Below, piece by piece: positions 8,099-16,236 of a DNA stretch of 24,140 nt. Positions within the stretch are counted from its first letter, which is position 1. The number at the start of each line of letters is the position of its first letter. This DNA comes from JABDKH01 sp963768565 (lineage in GTDB: Bacteria; Bacteroidota; Rhodothermia; Rhodothermales; JABDKH01). The notes under the pieces were generated by a model. The model had not been told where the DNA came from. It was given only the letters and a program-made list of their open reading frames with translations, and did not search any database. Where the stretch lies: contig CAVYIO010000025.1 in assembly GCA_963768565.1 (NCBI GenBank), positions 1 to 24,140 on the forward strand. Reading direction: 5' to 3'. The position numbers and the translations under genes were made by a program.

Positions 8099-8365
8099 AT
8101 GTACAAAGCGAGTGTTCAAATAACACTGCGGTCATCTATCCTCGACCCGCAGGGTAAGGCCACACAGCATGCCCTTCATAACCTCGGATACTCTGCCGTT
8201 GATCGTGTCCGCATCGGTAAGCACATTGAGATGTGGATCGATGTCACCGAAGAAGCCGAGGCGGAACGAATCGCGCACGCCGCCTGCAAGGAGCTGCTGT
8301 CGAACCAGGTGATGGAGGACTACGAAATCTCGATTGAAAAAGATCACGCCGGCGCGACCCGGTGA
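8099..8365 (+). CDS. purS: Phosphoribosylformylglycinamidine synthase subunit PurS
   Basis: PurS is the small structural subunit of the PurLSQ FGAM synthase, which converts FGAR to FGAM in purine synthesis. The 88 residues have the usual form: a first strand YKASVQITLRSSILDPQGKA, then HNLGYSAVDRVRIGKHIEMW and a C-terminal helix ending CKELLSNQVMEDYEISIE. Its presence implies that the organism uses the separate small PurL with PurQ; neither gene is in the window. It starts 18 bases after pssA. Its end overlaps the longest possible clpS frame by 32 bases, though clpS probably starts after the purS stop. Confidence 0.92.
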   Translation: MYKASVQITLRSSILDPQGKATQHALHNLGYSAVDRVRIGKHIEMWIDVTEEAEAERIAHAACKELLSNQVMEDYEISIEKDHAGATR

Positions 8366-8378
8366 ACTTGTCGACGCC

Positions 8379-8708
8379 ATGGTCACGTTACTTCAGGATT
8401 CAGTCGTCATCCGGGCCGCACAGGAGATGCCGGCCCCGCAGAAAGAAGTCATTACGGATGTTCTCGAAGAAGAGCGTCTGGACAATCCCTGGAGAGTGGT
8501 CCTTTTCAACGACGACATCCATTCTTTTGATGAAGTAATTTATCAAGTAACCAAGGCAACGGGCTGCAGCGCACAGGATGCAGAAAAGATCGCGTGGACC
8601 GTCCATCTTGAGGGCAAGGCCTGCGCGTTCGAGGGCAGCTTCGAGGAATGCTTTCGTGTTCAGGGCGTGCTGAGGGAGATTCAGCTGGTAACAGAGATCG
8701 AGGGCTAG
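8379..8708 (+). CDS. clpS: ATP-dependent Clp protease adaptor ClpS
   Basis: ClpS binds the N-domain of ClpA/ClpC and delivers N-degron substrates to the Clp protease. The core reads PWRVVLFNDDIHSFDEVIYQ, with the usual NDD substrate-pocket motif. VHLEGKACAFEGSFEEC replaces the common 'H..G.a.v..g..E.A' helix region, and the C-terminus is normal. The frame is open from an ATG at 8334 (124 residues), but that would overlap purS by 32 bases. The internal ATG at 8379 gives 109 residues, close to the family size, and lies 13 bases after the purS stop, so I prefer it. No ClpA/ClpC or ClpP gene is visible nearby. Confidence 0.9.
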   Translation: MVTLLQDSVVIRAAQEMPAPQKEVITDVLEEERLDNPWRVVLFNDDIHSFDEVIYQVTKATGCSAQDAEKIAWTVHLEGKACAFEGSFEECFRVQGVLREIQLVTEIEG

Positions 8709-8725
8709 ACTCCACCCGGGCGTAA

Positions 8726-9358
8726 ATGAAAGACATCTACGTGACGGTCAAAAGTCGTGGATCGGCCGAAATCAAAGTTCGCGGCTCCCGATTCCTCAGC
8801 GTTGCCGCAGGAGTCGAGACCGAATCGGATGTGCAAGACGCGCTCCATTCGGTGCGCAAGTCCTATCACGATGCGCGGCACCACTGCTTCGGATACCGTC
8901 TGGGAGAGAGCGCGTCGATATTTCGATCGAACGACGATGGCGAACCGGGTGGCACGGCAGGACCTCCCATCCTGCAGCAGATAGAGGCTCGTGGCCTTAC
9001 GAACACACTTGTAGTCGTTACGAGATACTTCGGCGGCACAAAGCTTGGCAGGGGAGGACTCGTTCGTGCATACAGCGAGGCGGCTGGGTCTGCGCTCGAC
9101 GCCGCCGGGACCATCGAGCACACCATCCAGCTACGCCATCGCGTAAGCTTCGATTACGATGATACCGCGCGAGCCATGCGCGTGATTGAAGCGATGGCCG
9201 GCCGAGTCGTGAAGGCGGACTACCTGAATGCTACGTCGCTCCTGGTCGACGTTCGGGCCTCTGCATCAGGCGCGTTTCAGGCCAGATTCGTGGAGGAACT
9301 GGCCGGGCGCGGTGAGATCCGGGTCCTTGACGAAACGGGCGACGAGAAGGAAGCTTGA
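8726..9358 (+). CDS. yigZ: YigZ/IMPACT family protein (UPF0029)
   Basis: The 210-residue protein shows the family's N-terminal domain: SRFLSVAAGVETESDVQDAL, then HHCFGYRLGE, DDGEPGGTAGPPILQQIEA and TRYFGGTKLGRGGLVRAYSE. A C-terminal ferredoxin-like domain (about 135-205) resembles the EF-G domain seen in bacterial YigZ. The family is related to eukaryotic IMPACT, a translation regulator. The bacterial role is not well settled, so I claim only the family. It follows clpS by 17 bases and is the last gene of the + run; it converges with rnhA across 173 bases that contain no gene. Confidence 0.9.
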   Translation: MKDIYVTVKSRGSAEIKVRGSRFLSVAAGVETESDVQDALHSVRKSYHDARHHCFGYRLGESASIFRSNDDGEPGGTAGPPILQQIEARGLTNTLVVVTRYFGGTKLGRGGLVRAYSEAAGSALDAAGTIEHTIQLRHRVSFDYDDTARAMRVIEAMAGRVVKADYLNATSLLVDVRASASGAFQARFVEELAGRGEIRVLDETGDEKEA

Positions 9359-9531
9359 TACGAGTGATTTGTTTTCGATCAGATCAAAGCGTGTCGTCTG
9401 GAAGTGTCGATATTCACAGACACCCACACGTTCTGCAATTTGCTCGCAGGTGACAACGTCTTGCCCGCCAGTGACTTGCCTCAGTGGGGCCCCGGGCGCT
9501 GACGCGGAAGACCGCTCGCGTGGCGACCGGG
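9359..9531. other. Convergent intergenic region, no gene seen
   Basis: This gap separates two converging genes. It contains a weak nested inverted repeat around 9392-9433 (CGTGT/ACACG around GTGTC/GACAC) but no T-run typical of an intrinsic terminator. It is the likely place for transcription to end in both directions, though nothing decisive is visible. Confidence 0.35.
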
Positions 9532-9975
9532 TCAGGCGTTCTGTCCCGTTCTCAGGGCCTCAACCGCAAGTCCATCAACCCTGTTGTTCGTCGGATCGTC
9601 GGCATGGCCCTTCACTTTGACCCAGTCGACGCGGTGGTCCTTCATGTGCTCCAACAGCTGCAGCCACAGGTCCTTGTTCTCGACGGGCTTCTTGCCGGAC
9701 GTCTTCCAACCGTTCGTTTTCCAACGATCAATCCAGCCGTCCAGAAACGCACGAGACAGGTAGGCGCTGTCGGTGTGAATGGATACGTGCACCGGCTCCT
9801 TCAGCGCCGCAAGCGCCTCGATTGCAGCACGCATCTCCATCCGGTTGTTGGTCGTTTGCGGCTCGAAGCCGGAAATGACTCGCTCGTGCGCACCGTATCT
9901 TAGGACGGCTGCCCAGCCACCCGGGCCGGGATTACCGCTGCAGGCTCCGTCTGTATAAACGATGATGTGCTTCAA
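9532..9975 (-). CDS. rnhA: Ribonuclease HI
   Basis: RNase HI cuts the RNA strand of RNA-DNA hybrids. All four metal-binding acids are present: D9 (YTDGACSGNPGPGGW), E47 (NNRMEMRA), D69 (HTDSAY) and D134 (NNRVDGLA). The loop histidine is H124 in VKGHADD. The basic handle region is there (WKTNGWKTSGKKPVENKDLW). The length of 147 residues is close to the E. coli enzyme and leaves no room for an extra hybrid-binding domain. It diverges from obgE across about 109 bases, which should hold promoters for both. Confidence 0.95.
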   Translation of the reverse strand: MKHIIVYTDGACSGNPGPGGWAAVLRYGAHERVISGFEPQTTNNRMEMRAAIEALAALKEPVHVSIHTDSAYLSRAFLDGWIDRWKTNGWKTSGKKPVENKDLWLQLLEHMKDHRVDWVKVKGHADDPTNNRVDGLAVEALRTGQNA

Positions 9976-10084
9976 GCGGAAAATGTGAGATCGGCCACGG
10001 CATCACTGAACGTAAGATAGCAGCCTCAAGTAGACAAAGGCACGACTACTTCCATTACTACTTTGAATCGTGCCTGGTGGTCCG

Positions 10085-11110
10085 ATGAAGTTTGTTGACT
10101 ATGTCACGATTGCGGTTCGCAGCGGCAAAGGCGGTGCCGGAGCGGTGGCCTTTCGGCGGGAGAAATACGTCCCGAAGGGCGGACCGGACGGAGGGGACGG
10201 GGGGGATGGCGGATCGGTAATTCTGGTCGCTGATCCGCAGTTGTACACGCTGCTCGATCTGCGCTATAACCGTCACCACTTCGCGGAGAGCGGTCGGCCG
10301 GGCGAAGGATCGAATAAAAAGGGCAAGGATGGCGAGGATATCGTTCTTCGTGTTCCCGTCGGCACGCTGGTGCGAAATTCTGAAAGCGATATCGTGATCG
10401 GCGAGCTACTGGACGTGGACGACCGTCTTGTACTCGTCCGCGGAGGCCGAGGCGGAAAAGGCAATACGCATTTCAAGTCGGCGACGCGCAGGGCTCCGCG
10501 TTATGCGCAGCCGGGAGAAGCGGGCGAGGAGCTGGATGTGATACTGGAGCTCAAGCTCCTCGCCGACGTGGGCCTCGTGGGCTTTCCGAATGCCGGCAAG
10601 AGCACCCTCGTGTCGGCCGTGTCTGCAGCCAGGCCCAAGGTGGCCGACTACCCGTTTACCACGCTCGCACCGTCGCTCGGGGTCGTTTATGTCGACGAGT
10701 ATGCATCGTTTGTCATCGCTGACATCCCGGGAATTATTGAGGGAGCACACGCTGGCAAGGGCCTTGGCACGCGATTTCTAAAACACATCGAACGAAACGC
10801 GTTATTACTGTTTGTAATTCCCATCGACGCCGAAGACGTAGCCGGACAGTACAACACATTGCTGAGCGAACTCGAAAGTCACGACCCGCTTCTGCTGCAG
10901 AAGCCGCGTATGCTCGCGTTATCAAAGACGGATCTCTTGTCGGGCGAGACCGACGATTCGTACATCAAGGAGTTGAGAGCAACGCTGCCCGCCGACATCG
11001 ACGTGTTGCGGATCAGTGCAGTGACCGGTGCCGGCATGACTGAACTGAAGTACGCCCTGTGGGATCGTGTGCAGTCAGGTCGGGAGCACCTAGCGGGCGG
11101 TGACGATTGA
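10085..11110 (+). CDS. obgE: Obg-family GTPase ObgE/CgtA
   Basis: This essential GTPase takes part in late 50S ribosome assembly and the stress response. The glycine-rich Obg fold covers about residues 1-158 (GKGGAGAVAFRREKYVPKGG, DGGDGGDGG). The G domain has G1 GFPNAGKST (166-174), G3 DIPG (213-216) and G4 SKTD (280-283), where serine replaces the usual asparagine. There is no C-terminal OCT domain, so it is the short form of 341 residues. A GTG at 10070 opens the same frame, but ATG at 10085 gives the family-standard MKFVDYV beginning. The stop overlaps the dprA TTG start, so the two are translationally linked. Confidence 0.94.
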   Translation: MKFVDYVTIAVRSGKGGAGAVAFRREKYVPKGGPDGGDGGDGGSVILVADPQLYTLLDLRYNRHHFAESGRPGEGSNKKGKDGEDIVLRVPVGTLVRNSESDIVIGELLDVDDRLVLVRGGRGGKGNTHFKSATRRAPRYAQPGEAGEELDVILELKLLADVGLVGFPNAGKSTLVSAVSAARPKVADYPFTTLAPSLGVVYVDEYASFVIADIPGIIEGAHAGKGLGTRFLKHIERNALLLFVIPIDAEDVAGQYNTLLSELESHDPLLLQKPRMLALSKTDLLSGETDDSYIKELRATLPADIDVLRISAVTGAGMTELKYALWDRVQSGREHLAGGDD

Positions 11111-12210
11111 GTCTCAGCGATCACGAGAAAGAGGCTTTGATCGCACTGTCGCTCGTTCGCGGTCTGGGTCCCGCACGAATCCGATCCCTGATCGACACGT
11201 GTGGATCAGCTCGGGCGGTCTTTGCCGCTGATCCCGGACGACTGAGAGCCGTTCGTGGAATTGGATCGAAAATATGCAGGGAGATCCGCCAATTGGATCG
11301 AGTCACGCAGGTTCGTCGCCAGCTGAATCTTGCGCAGAAAGTAGGCGCGCGCACGGTGACGCCCGGACAGACCGAGTATCCACCGCTTCTCGAAGAGACA
11401 TACGATCCACCGCCCGTGCTCTGGTATCGGGGCGCGGAGGATCTGAAGTATGACTTTCCAATCGCTATCGTGGGAACGAGAAGACCGACAGTGGACGGCC
11501 GACGCAATGCGTACAATCTTGCTCGGTCGCTCGGAGAGAGAGGATGGACAATCGTGAGCGGACTTGCATACGGCATTGATGCGGCAGCCCATCGCGGCGC
11601 ACTTGATGCAGGTGGGGCGACAGTGGCCGTTCTTGGTTGCGGGGCAGATGTCGTTTACCCGGCCGCAAACAGGCGTCTGTTCGACCGGATAGTCGAACGA
11701 GGCGCAATACTCTCTGAGTTTCCGATGGGCGAGAAACCAGAAGCAACAAATTTCCCGAGGCGTAATCGATTGATCAGCGGAATGTCGAAAGGCGTTGTTG
11801 TTGTTGAGGCGTTTGAAAAAGGAGGCGGACTTATTACGGCTCGATTTGCACTGGATCAGAACCGGGATGTCTTCGCGTTTCCGGGTCCGGCAGAGTCCGT
11901 TGCGAGTACGGGATCAAATCGACTCATTCAGGCCGGAGAAGCAAAACTCATTCTGAACGCCGACGATGTTGAAATCGAGTTCGACACGCGTAATTTGACG
12001 ACAGGAAGAAGCGTAGTGCAAAAGCAAGAAAAGCGAGCGCAGGATGACGACCCCATTGTGGGGATCCTGTCGGCGGATCCGCAGCATATCGATGCAATCT
12101 GCGTTGCGACGGGGCTGCATCCGGCGGAGGTTCAGATTCGCCTGCTGAGGCTGGAGATGAACGGCGCGGTGTCCCAGCTGCCGGGCAAACGATTCTATCT
12201 CAGGCGTTAA
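11107..12210 (+). CDS. dprA: DNA-processing protein DprA
   Basis: DprA protects incoming single-stranded DNA and loads RecA during natural transformation. The Rossmann-type DNA_processg_A domain shows GTRRP (123-127), SGLAYGIDAAAH (151-162), YPAANRRL (184-191) and FPRRNRLISG (216-225). A helix-hairpin-helix-like N-terminus (LVRGLGPARIRSLI, AVRGIGSKICREI) and a winged-helix C-terminus (PEVQIRLLRLEMNGAVSQLPG) complete the normal three-part form of 367 residues. The start is TTG, overlapping the obgE stop as TTGA. Other competence genes are not in the window, so its presence shows only that transformation is possible. Confidence 0.94.
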   Translation: MSLSDHEKEALIALSLVRGLGPARIRSLIDTCGSARAVFAADPGRLRAVRGIGSKICREIRQLDRVTQVRRQLNLAQKVGARTVTPGQTEYPPLLEETYDPPPVLWYRGAEDLKYDFPIAIVGTRRPTVDGRRNAYNLARSLGERGWTIVSGLAYGIDAAAHRGALDAGGATVAVLGCGADVVYPAANRRLFDRIVERGAILSEFPMGEKPEATNFPRRNRLISGMSKGVVVVEAFEKGGGLITARFALDQNRDVFAFPGPAESVASTGSNRLIQAGEAKLILNADDVEIEFDTRNLTTGRSVVQKQEKRAQDDDPIVGILSADPQHIDAICVATGLHPAEVQIRLLRLEMNGAVSQLPGKRFYLRR

Positions 12211-12252
12211 GACTACGCACCTGACCCTCGTGAACGAAGCAGACAAGTAGAT

Positions 12253-13326
12253 ATGTCCGAATCAGACCACGTGGAAACGGAAGAGGTGGTGGAAGTGCCC
12301 ACAGGATATCGTGAGTCCGCGAGGTTGGATGTCTATCTCACGCGATTCATTCTGAATGCGACCAGAACGAAAGTCCAACGAGGCATCAAAGAGGGTCGGG
12401 TGACGATCAACGGCGATCCTGTTACGCGTGTATCGCACCCGGTTCAAGCGGGGGATCGCATTGTCTGCAAGGTCCTGAGATCACCACCGATAGTCGCGAT
12501 TCCTCAAGACATTCCACTCGACATTGTCTTCGAGGACGAATGGCTCATCATCGTAGACAAGCCCGCGGGGATGGTAGTCCATCCGGCATACGGCAACCGG
12601 GACGGGACGCTGGTGAACGCGCTTCTATTTCATGTGGGTGCGGAGGCCGTATCTGTCGACGACCTCGTCGATGAAGAGGACGACGACTCCGAGACGGGCC
12701 TGTCGGTCGTCAACGCGATACCTGCCCATCCCACGGACCCATCGATTCGACCGGGCATCGTTCATCGCCTGGACAAGGATACGAGTGGGTTGCTGGTCGT
12801 GGCGAAAGACGATGTAACCCACGCTCACCTGGCACGACAGTTCAGCGACAGGACAATCGAGCGTGAGTACACAGGTCTGGTCTGGGGCATACCGACAGAA
12901 CGCACTGGCCGGATCGACAAACCTGTGGGACGTGATCGTCGCGATCGAAAGAAGATGGCTGTGGTGTCCCGCGGTGGAAAGTCTGCGGCAACCAATTTCG
13001 AAGTGGTGCGCTCTTTTCCGGATTCGTCAGTGGTCAAGTTCCGGCTTGAATCGGGCCGGACACATCAGATCCGCGTGCACGCAGCCCACATCGGACATCC
13101 CATAATAGGAGACGCCACATACGGCGGACGAGAACTCAAGAAGAGAAATCTGACGAAGTCGCGGCGGGCGTTCTATGCCAACATTCTGAAGCGCCTGCCG
13201 CGACAGGCACTGCATGCACGGTCACTGGGCTTCGTTCATCCACGAACGGAAGAGCGATGTCAATTCACGAGCGAGCCTCCGGCCGATATCAGAGACGCGA
13301 TTGAACGGCTGGGACGCGCATCCTGA
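12253..13326 (+). CDS. rluD: Ribosomal large-subunit pseudouridine synthase, RluD-like
   Basis: The enzyme turns specific uridines of 23S rRNA into pseudouridine. An N-terminal S4 RNA-binding domain (about 21-75, ARLDVYLTRFILNATRTKVQ) precedes the RluA-type catalytic domain. The active-site motif HRLDKDTSG is at 171-179 with D174 as the catalytic aspartate. Later motifs ESGRTHQIRVHAAHIGHPI and DATYGG are intact. The 357 residues include an extra acidic stretch of about 30 residues at 133-163 (VDDLVDEEDDDSE) just before the active site. RluD-type specificity is inferred from the S4 domain and general form; RluA and RluC share the fold. It starts 42 bases after dprA. Confidence 0.88.
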   Translation: MSESDHVETEEVVEVPTGYRESARLDVYLTRFILNATRTKVQRGIKEGRVTINGDPVTRVSHPVQAGDRIVCKVLRSPPIVAIPQDIPLDIVFEDEWLIIVDKPAGMVVHPAYGNRDGTLVNALLFHVGAEAVSVDDLVDEEDDDSETGLSVVNAIPAHPTDPSIRPGIVHRLDKDTSGLLVVAKDDVTHAHLARQFSDRTIEREYTGLVWGIPTERTGRIDKPVGRDRRDRKKMAVVSRGGKSAATNFEVVRSFPDSSVVKFRLESGRTHQIRVHAAHIGHPIIGDATYGGRELKKRNLTKSRRAFYANILKRLPRQALHARSLGFVHPRTEERCQFTSEPPADIRDAIERLGRAS

Positions 13327-13446
13327 GCGGAGCGGTCGCGAGTCGTATATTTGGTCTCCAGGTGCCGCAGACGTCGGTTTTGTGCACGAACATCTCGCCT
13401 CACTGATCGTTCAAAATGGGCTAGACGATAAATCGCAAGAAGGAAG

Positions 13447-13932
13447 ATGCTCCAGCTGGAGACCGAAATAACAAAGCTGCTCAGTCCCGGCTCGATCTGT
13501 GTCGGTCTCGCGGGAGCAACCAAGGACGAAATCCTTGAGTCCATGCTGGACACTCTCGAGGGTCATCCTGCCGTGGTCGACCTGGAACAGGTTCGAGAAG
13601 ATGTCGCCTCTCGTGAGAAGATCATGTCGACGGGCGTCGGTCAGGGCCTCGGTCTCCCTCACGCAAAGACGGCAGGCGTCACGGAAACTATGGCAGTTTT
13701 CGCGGTGACGGCGGAGCCCATCGAGTTTCGGGCCATCGACGACGAGCCCGTGCGACTTCTCTTCATGCTCCTTGGACCGGAGACCTCCCGTTCGCAGCAC
13801 ATCAAGGTCCTGAGTCGGATCTCGCGCCTCATGAATCGACACCAGATTCGCGATGCGTTGCTTGCTGCCCGAAGTCCGGAAGAGGTCGTCGAGATTCTTT
13901 CCGACGGCGAACTCGACTTGATGGATCGCTAG
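13447..13932 (+). CDS. ptsN: PTS EIIA-like nitrogen-regulatory protein
   Basis: The whole 161-residue protein is a PTS EIIA type-2 (mannitol/fructose-like) domain. The phosphorylatable histidine is H72 in GLGLPHAKTAGV, and MLLGPETSRSQHIKVLSRIS is the usual second signature. Standalone proteins of this form act as regulators (PtsN/EIIA-Ntr) rather than sugar importers. No membrane IIB/IIC partner lies nearby. A purine-rich AAGAAGGAAG directly precedes the ATG, closer than the ideal Shine-Dalgarno spacing. The gap of 120 bases after the rluD-like gene could hold its own promoter. Which regulatory target it has cannot be told from the sequence. Confidence 0.87.
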   Translation: MLQLETEITKLLSPGSICVGLAGATKDEILESMLDTLEGHPAVVDLEQVREDVASREKIMSTGVGQGLGLPHAKTAGVTETMAVFAVTAEPIEFRAIDDEPVRLLFMLLGPETSRSQHIKVLSRISRLMNRHQIRDALLAARSPEEVVEILSDGELDLMDR

Positions 13933-13968
13933 AAGCGCAACGACAGTTCAGCTTTCCCACTGTACCGC

Positions 13969-15273
13969 TTGAGCCGGACGTTCAGAAATATCAAGGGCAC
14001 GTTCGACGTTCTACCGGACGCATCGGACTCCGATGGTACGCATGTCCCCGCGACAGCCACGTGGCGTTACGTAGAGGACGTGATACACGACGCCATGGCT
14101 AAGTACGGGGCACGTGAAATCCGGACGCCCATGCTTGAGCCGACCGAACTGGTCGCTCGCGGCGTCGGTGAGTTGACCGATATCGTCTCGAAGGAGATGT
14201 TTGCCTTCCAGCGCGGCGACAAGAACTACGTACTCCGCCCGGAAATCACGGCGCCGGTCATGCGGGCCTACCTGCAGCATCATCTGGATCAGTCCGGCGG
14301 AGTGCAGAGACTCTACTACATCGGCCCCTGTTTTAGAGCCGAACGTCCGCAGAAAGGTCGATACCGACAGTTCCACCAGTTCGGATTGGAGGTCATTGGA
14401 TCGGATAGCCCCGTAGCGGATGCGGAGACTATTGCTGCGATGATCGACGTCTACGCTGCGCTGGGTGTCACCGACACGCAGCTCCGGATCAACACGCTTG
14501 GCGACGAATCGAGCAGGCCCCGTTACAGCGACGCCCTTCGCGAATACTTTGGGCCACATCAGACGGAGCTGTCGGAGACCAGTCGGGAACGACTGCGGAG
14601 TAATCCTCTGCGCATCCTTGACACTAAAGTCCCGGCCGAGCGCAAACTTCTCCATGACGCCCCCAGGCTGATCGACTTTGTCGATGAGGAGAGCACGGAG
14701 CACTTCGCTGCGGTTCAATCCTTGCTGACGGACATCGGTCTCAAGTTTGAAGTAGATCACTTCCTGGTACGTGGGCTCGACTACTACACGCGAACCGCGT
14801 TCGAACTCGAGAGTCCCGCACTGGGGGCCCAGAGTGCGCTGGCTGGCGGAGGACGCTACGATCTGCTGGCCCGAGAAATCGGTAGTCCAAATCCGGTGCC
14901 GGCGGTGGGATTTGCCGCTGGACTGGAGCGATTGTTCCTTGCTATGAACAGCGCTGGCGTCGAGTCTGCCGGGGTAGAAGGGCCCGACGTCTTCATCGTG
15001 GCGATTGGTGACGACGCCGTTAACCGGACTTTCCAGCTTGCGCGGTCGATCCGGCAGTCGGGTTCAGACGTGACGTTCGACCTGCTCGGTCGCTCAATGA
15101 AGGCACAGATGAGGGAAGCCAATCGCACCGGCGCTCGATTCGCGGCGATCCTCGGAAAGGACGAATTGGATCGAGGCGTCGTTTCAATCAAGGATCTGAC
15201 GACGGGCGATCAAAAGGACGTTGAGTTGTCAGACGTAGAATCGTATTTCACACACCTTCCGGACAGGACGTAG
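13969..15273 (+). CDS. hisS: Histidine-tRNA ligase
   Basis: This class II synthetase charges tRNA-His. The N-terminal KGTFDVLPD, motif 1/2 regions (PEITAPVMRA at 91-100; CFRAERPQKGRYRQFHQFG at 121-139) and the histidine-binding RGLDYYTRTAFE (268-279) are all present, followed by an anticodon-binding domain from about 335. The length of 434 is normal. The start is taken as TTG at 13969, which gives the expected 'SRTFRNIKGTFDVLPD' beginning; no ATG lies in a better place. It starts 36 bases after ptsN, and its stop touches the lgt start codon. Confidence 0.95.
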   Translation: MSRTFRNIKGTFDVLPDASDSDGTHVPATATWRYVEDVIHDAMAKYGAREIRTPMLEPTELVARGVGELTDIVSKEMFAFQRGDKNYVLRPEITAPVMRAYLQHHLDQSGGVQRLYYIGPCFRAERPQKGRYRQFHQFGLEVIGSDSPVADAETIAAMIDVYAALGVTDTQLRINTLGDESSRPRYSDALREYFGPHQTELSETSRERLRSNPLRILDTKVPAERKLLHDAPRLIDFVDEESTEHFAAVQSLLTDIGLKFEVDHFLVRGLDYYTRTAFELESPALGAQSALAGGGRYDLLAREIGSPNPVPAVGFAAGLERLFLAMNSAGVESAGVEGPDVFIVAIGDDAVNRTFQLARSIRQSGSDVTFDLLGRSMKAQMREANRTGARFAAILGKDELDRGVVSIKDLTTGDQKDVELSDVESYFTHLPDRT

Positions 15274-16221
15274 ATGTATCCAAGACTGAGCGACGTTTTC
15301 AAGGATGTGTTCGGATTTGAACTGCCGTTTCCAATCTACTCGTTTGGCGCGATGGTCGCGGTCGGCGTTCTGACCGCTGTCTGGCTCACCGGAAAGGAGT
15401 TGGATCGTCTCTACAGAGAGGGCCGATTGAACGGCGTAAAGATCAACGTTCCAGAAAAGGGAAAGAAGGGTCGTTCCAAGACGACTGAGGAAAGTCCTTC
15501 GGCCTTGCTCGGGACGATCACGGTGATTGTTGTCGTTGCGGGTTTTGGCGGGGCCAAGGTTTTTCACATTCTGGAGAACCTTGATCTTCTGGCGCGCGAT
15601 CCGCTCGGAATGATATTCTCAACGGGCGGGTTCACGTTCTACGGAGGGCTCATTATCGCAGCATTGTCCATCGCGTGGTACTTGAGGAGCAAGAAGATCG
15701 ATGTTGCGATAGCGTCGGATGCGTTCGCCCCGGGGCTGATGCTTGCGTACGGCATCGGCCGTATCGGATGTCACCTTGCCGGCGACGGAGACTGGGGTAT
15801 TGCCAGCGATATCGCGGCCAAACCCGGCTGGATTCCCACCTGGCTCTGGAGCGAGACCTATCCGAACAACATTCTGGGATTCGATCTGTCGAGTGCTCCC
15901 GTATTCCCCACGCCGATATACGAATTCGTCCTCGCCGCTGCTTTCTTTGGAGTTCTGTGGGGTCTCCGAAAGCACCCATTCATGGGTGGATGGCTGTTCT
16001 CGATGTACTTCGTATTCGCCGGTGTAGAGCGGTTCCTCATTGAGCAGATCCGGGTGAACAATCGATTCGATCTGCTCGGGTTATCGGTGACGCAGGCCGA
16101 GGTTATCTCTGTTCTGCTTGTCGCGATCGGAGGGATCGGACTTATCCTTCGCCGCCGCCGGCATGACGTCGCTCGCCGAGACGCGCGGATCGCCACACGA
16201 CCGATCACCAGCCCTTCCTGA
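15274..16221 (+). CDS. lgt: Prolipoprotein diacylglyceryl transferase
   Basis: Lgt moves diacylglycerol from phosphatidylglycerol onto the lipobox cysteine of prolipoproteins in the inner membrane. Visible motifs are FYGGLI (122-127), GRIGCHLAGDGDWG (162-175, the Bacteroidota-style version of the Lgt signature), FPTPIYE (211-217) and ERFLIEQIRVNNRF (252-265). About seven hydrophobic segments fit the fold. A charged stretch at about 47-75 (EKGKKGRSKTTEES) sits between the first two membrane segments and is longer than in E. coli Lgt. The ATG directly follows the hisS stop, so the two are probably co-translated. It converges with pckA with 15 bases between the stops. Confidence 0.93.
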   Translation: MYPRLSDVFKDVFGFELPFPIYSFGAMVAVGVLTAVWLTGKELDRLYREGRLNGVKINVPEKGKKGRSKTTEESPSALLGTITVIVVVAGFGGAKVFHILENLDLLARDPLGMIFSTGGFTFYGGLIIAALSIAWYLRSKKIDVAIASDAFAPGLMLAYGIGRIGCHLAGDGDWGIASDIAAKPGWIPTWLWSETYPNNILGFDLSSAPVFPTPIYEFVLAAAFFGVLWGLRKHPFMGGWLFSMYFVFAGVERFLIEQIRVNNRFDLLGLSVTQAEVISVLLVAIGGIGLILRRRRHDVARRDARIATRPITSPS

Positions 16222-16236
16222 GGATCTCAGATCTCG

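Noticed and set aside
11107..12210. DprA-like gene as part of a phage-defence or mobile module
   Set aside because: It has the complete ordinary DprA domain set and sits in a housekeeping run between obgE and an rluD-like gene.
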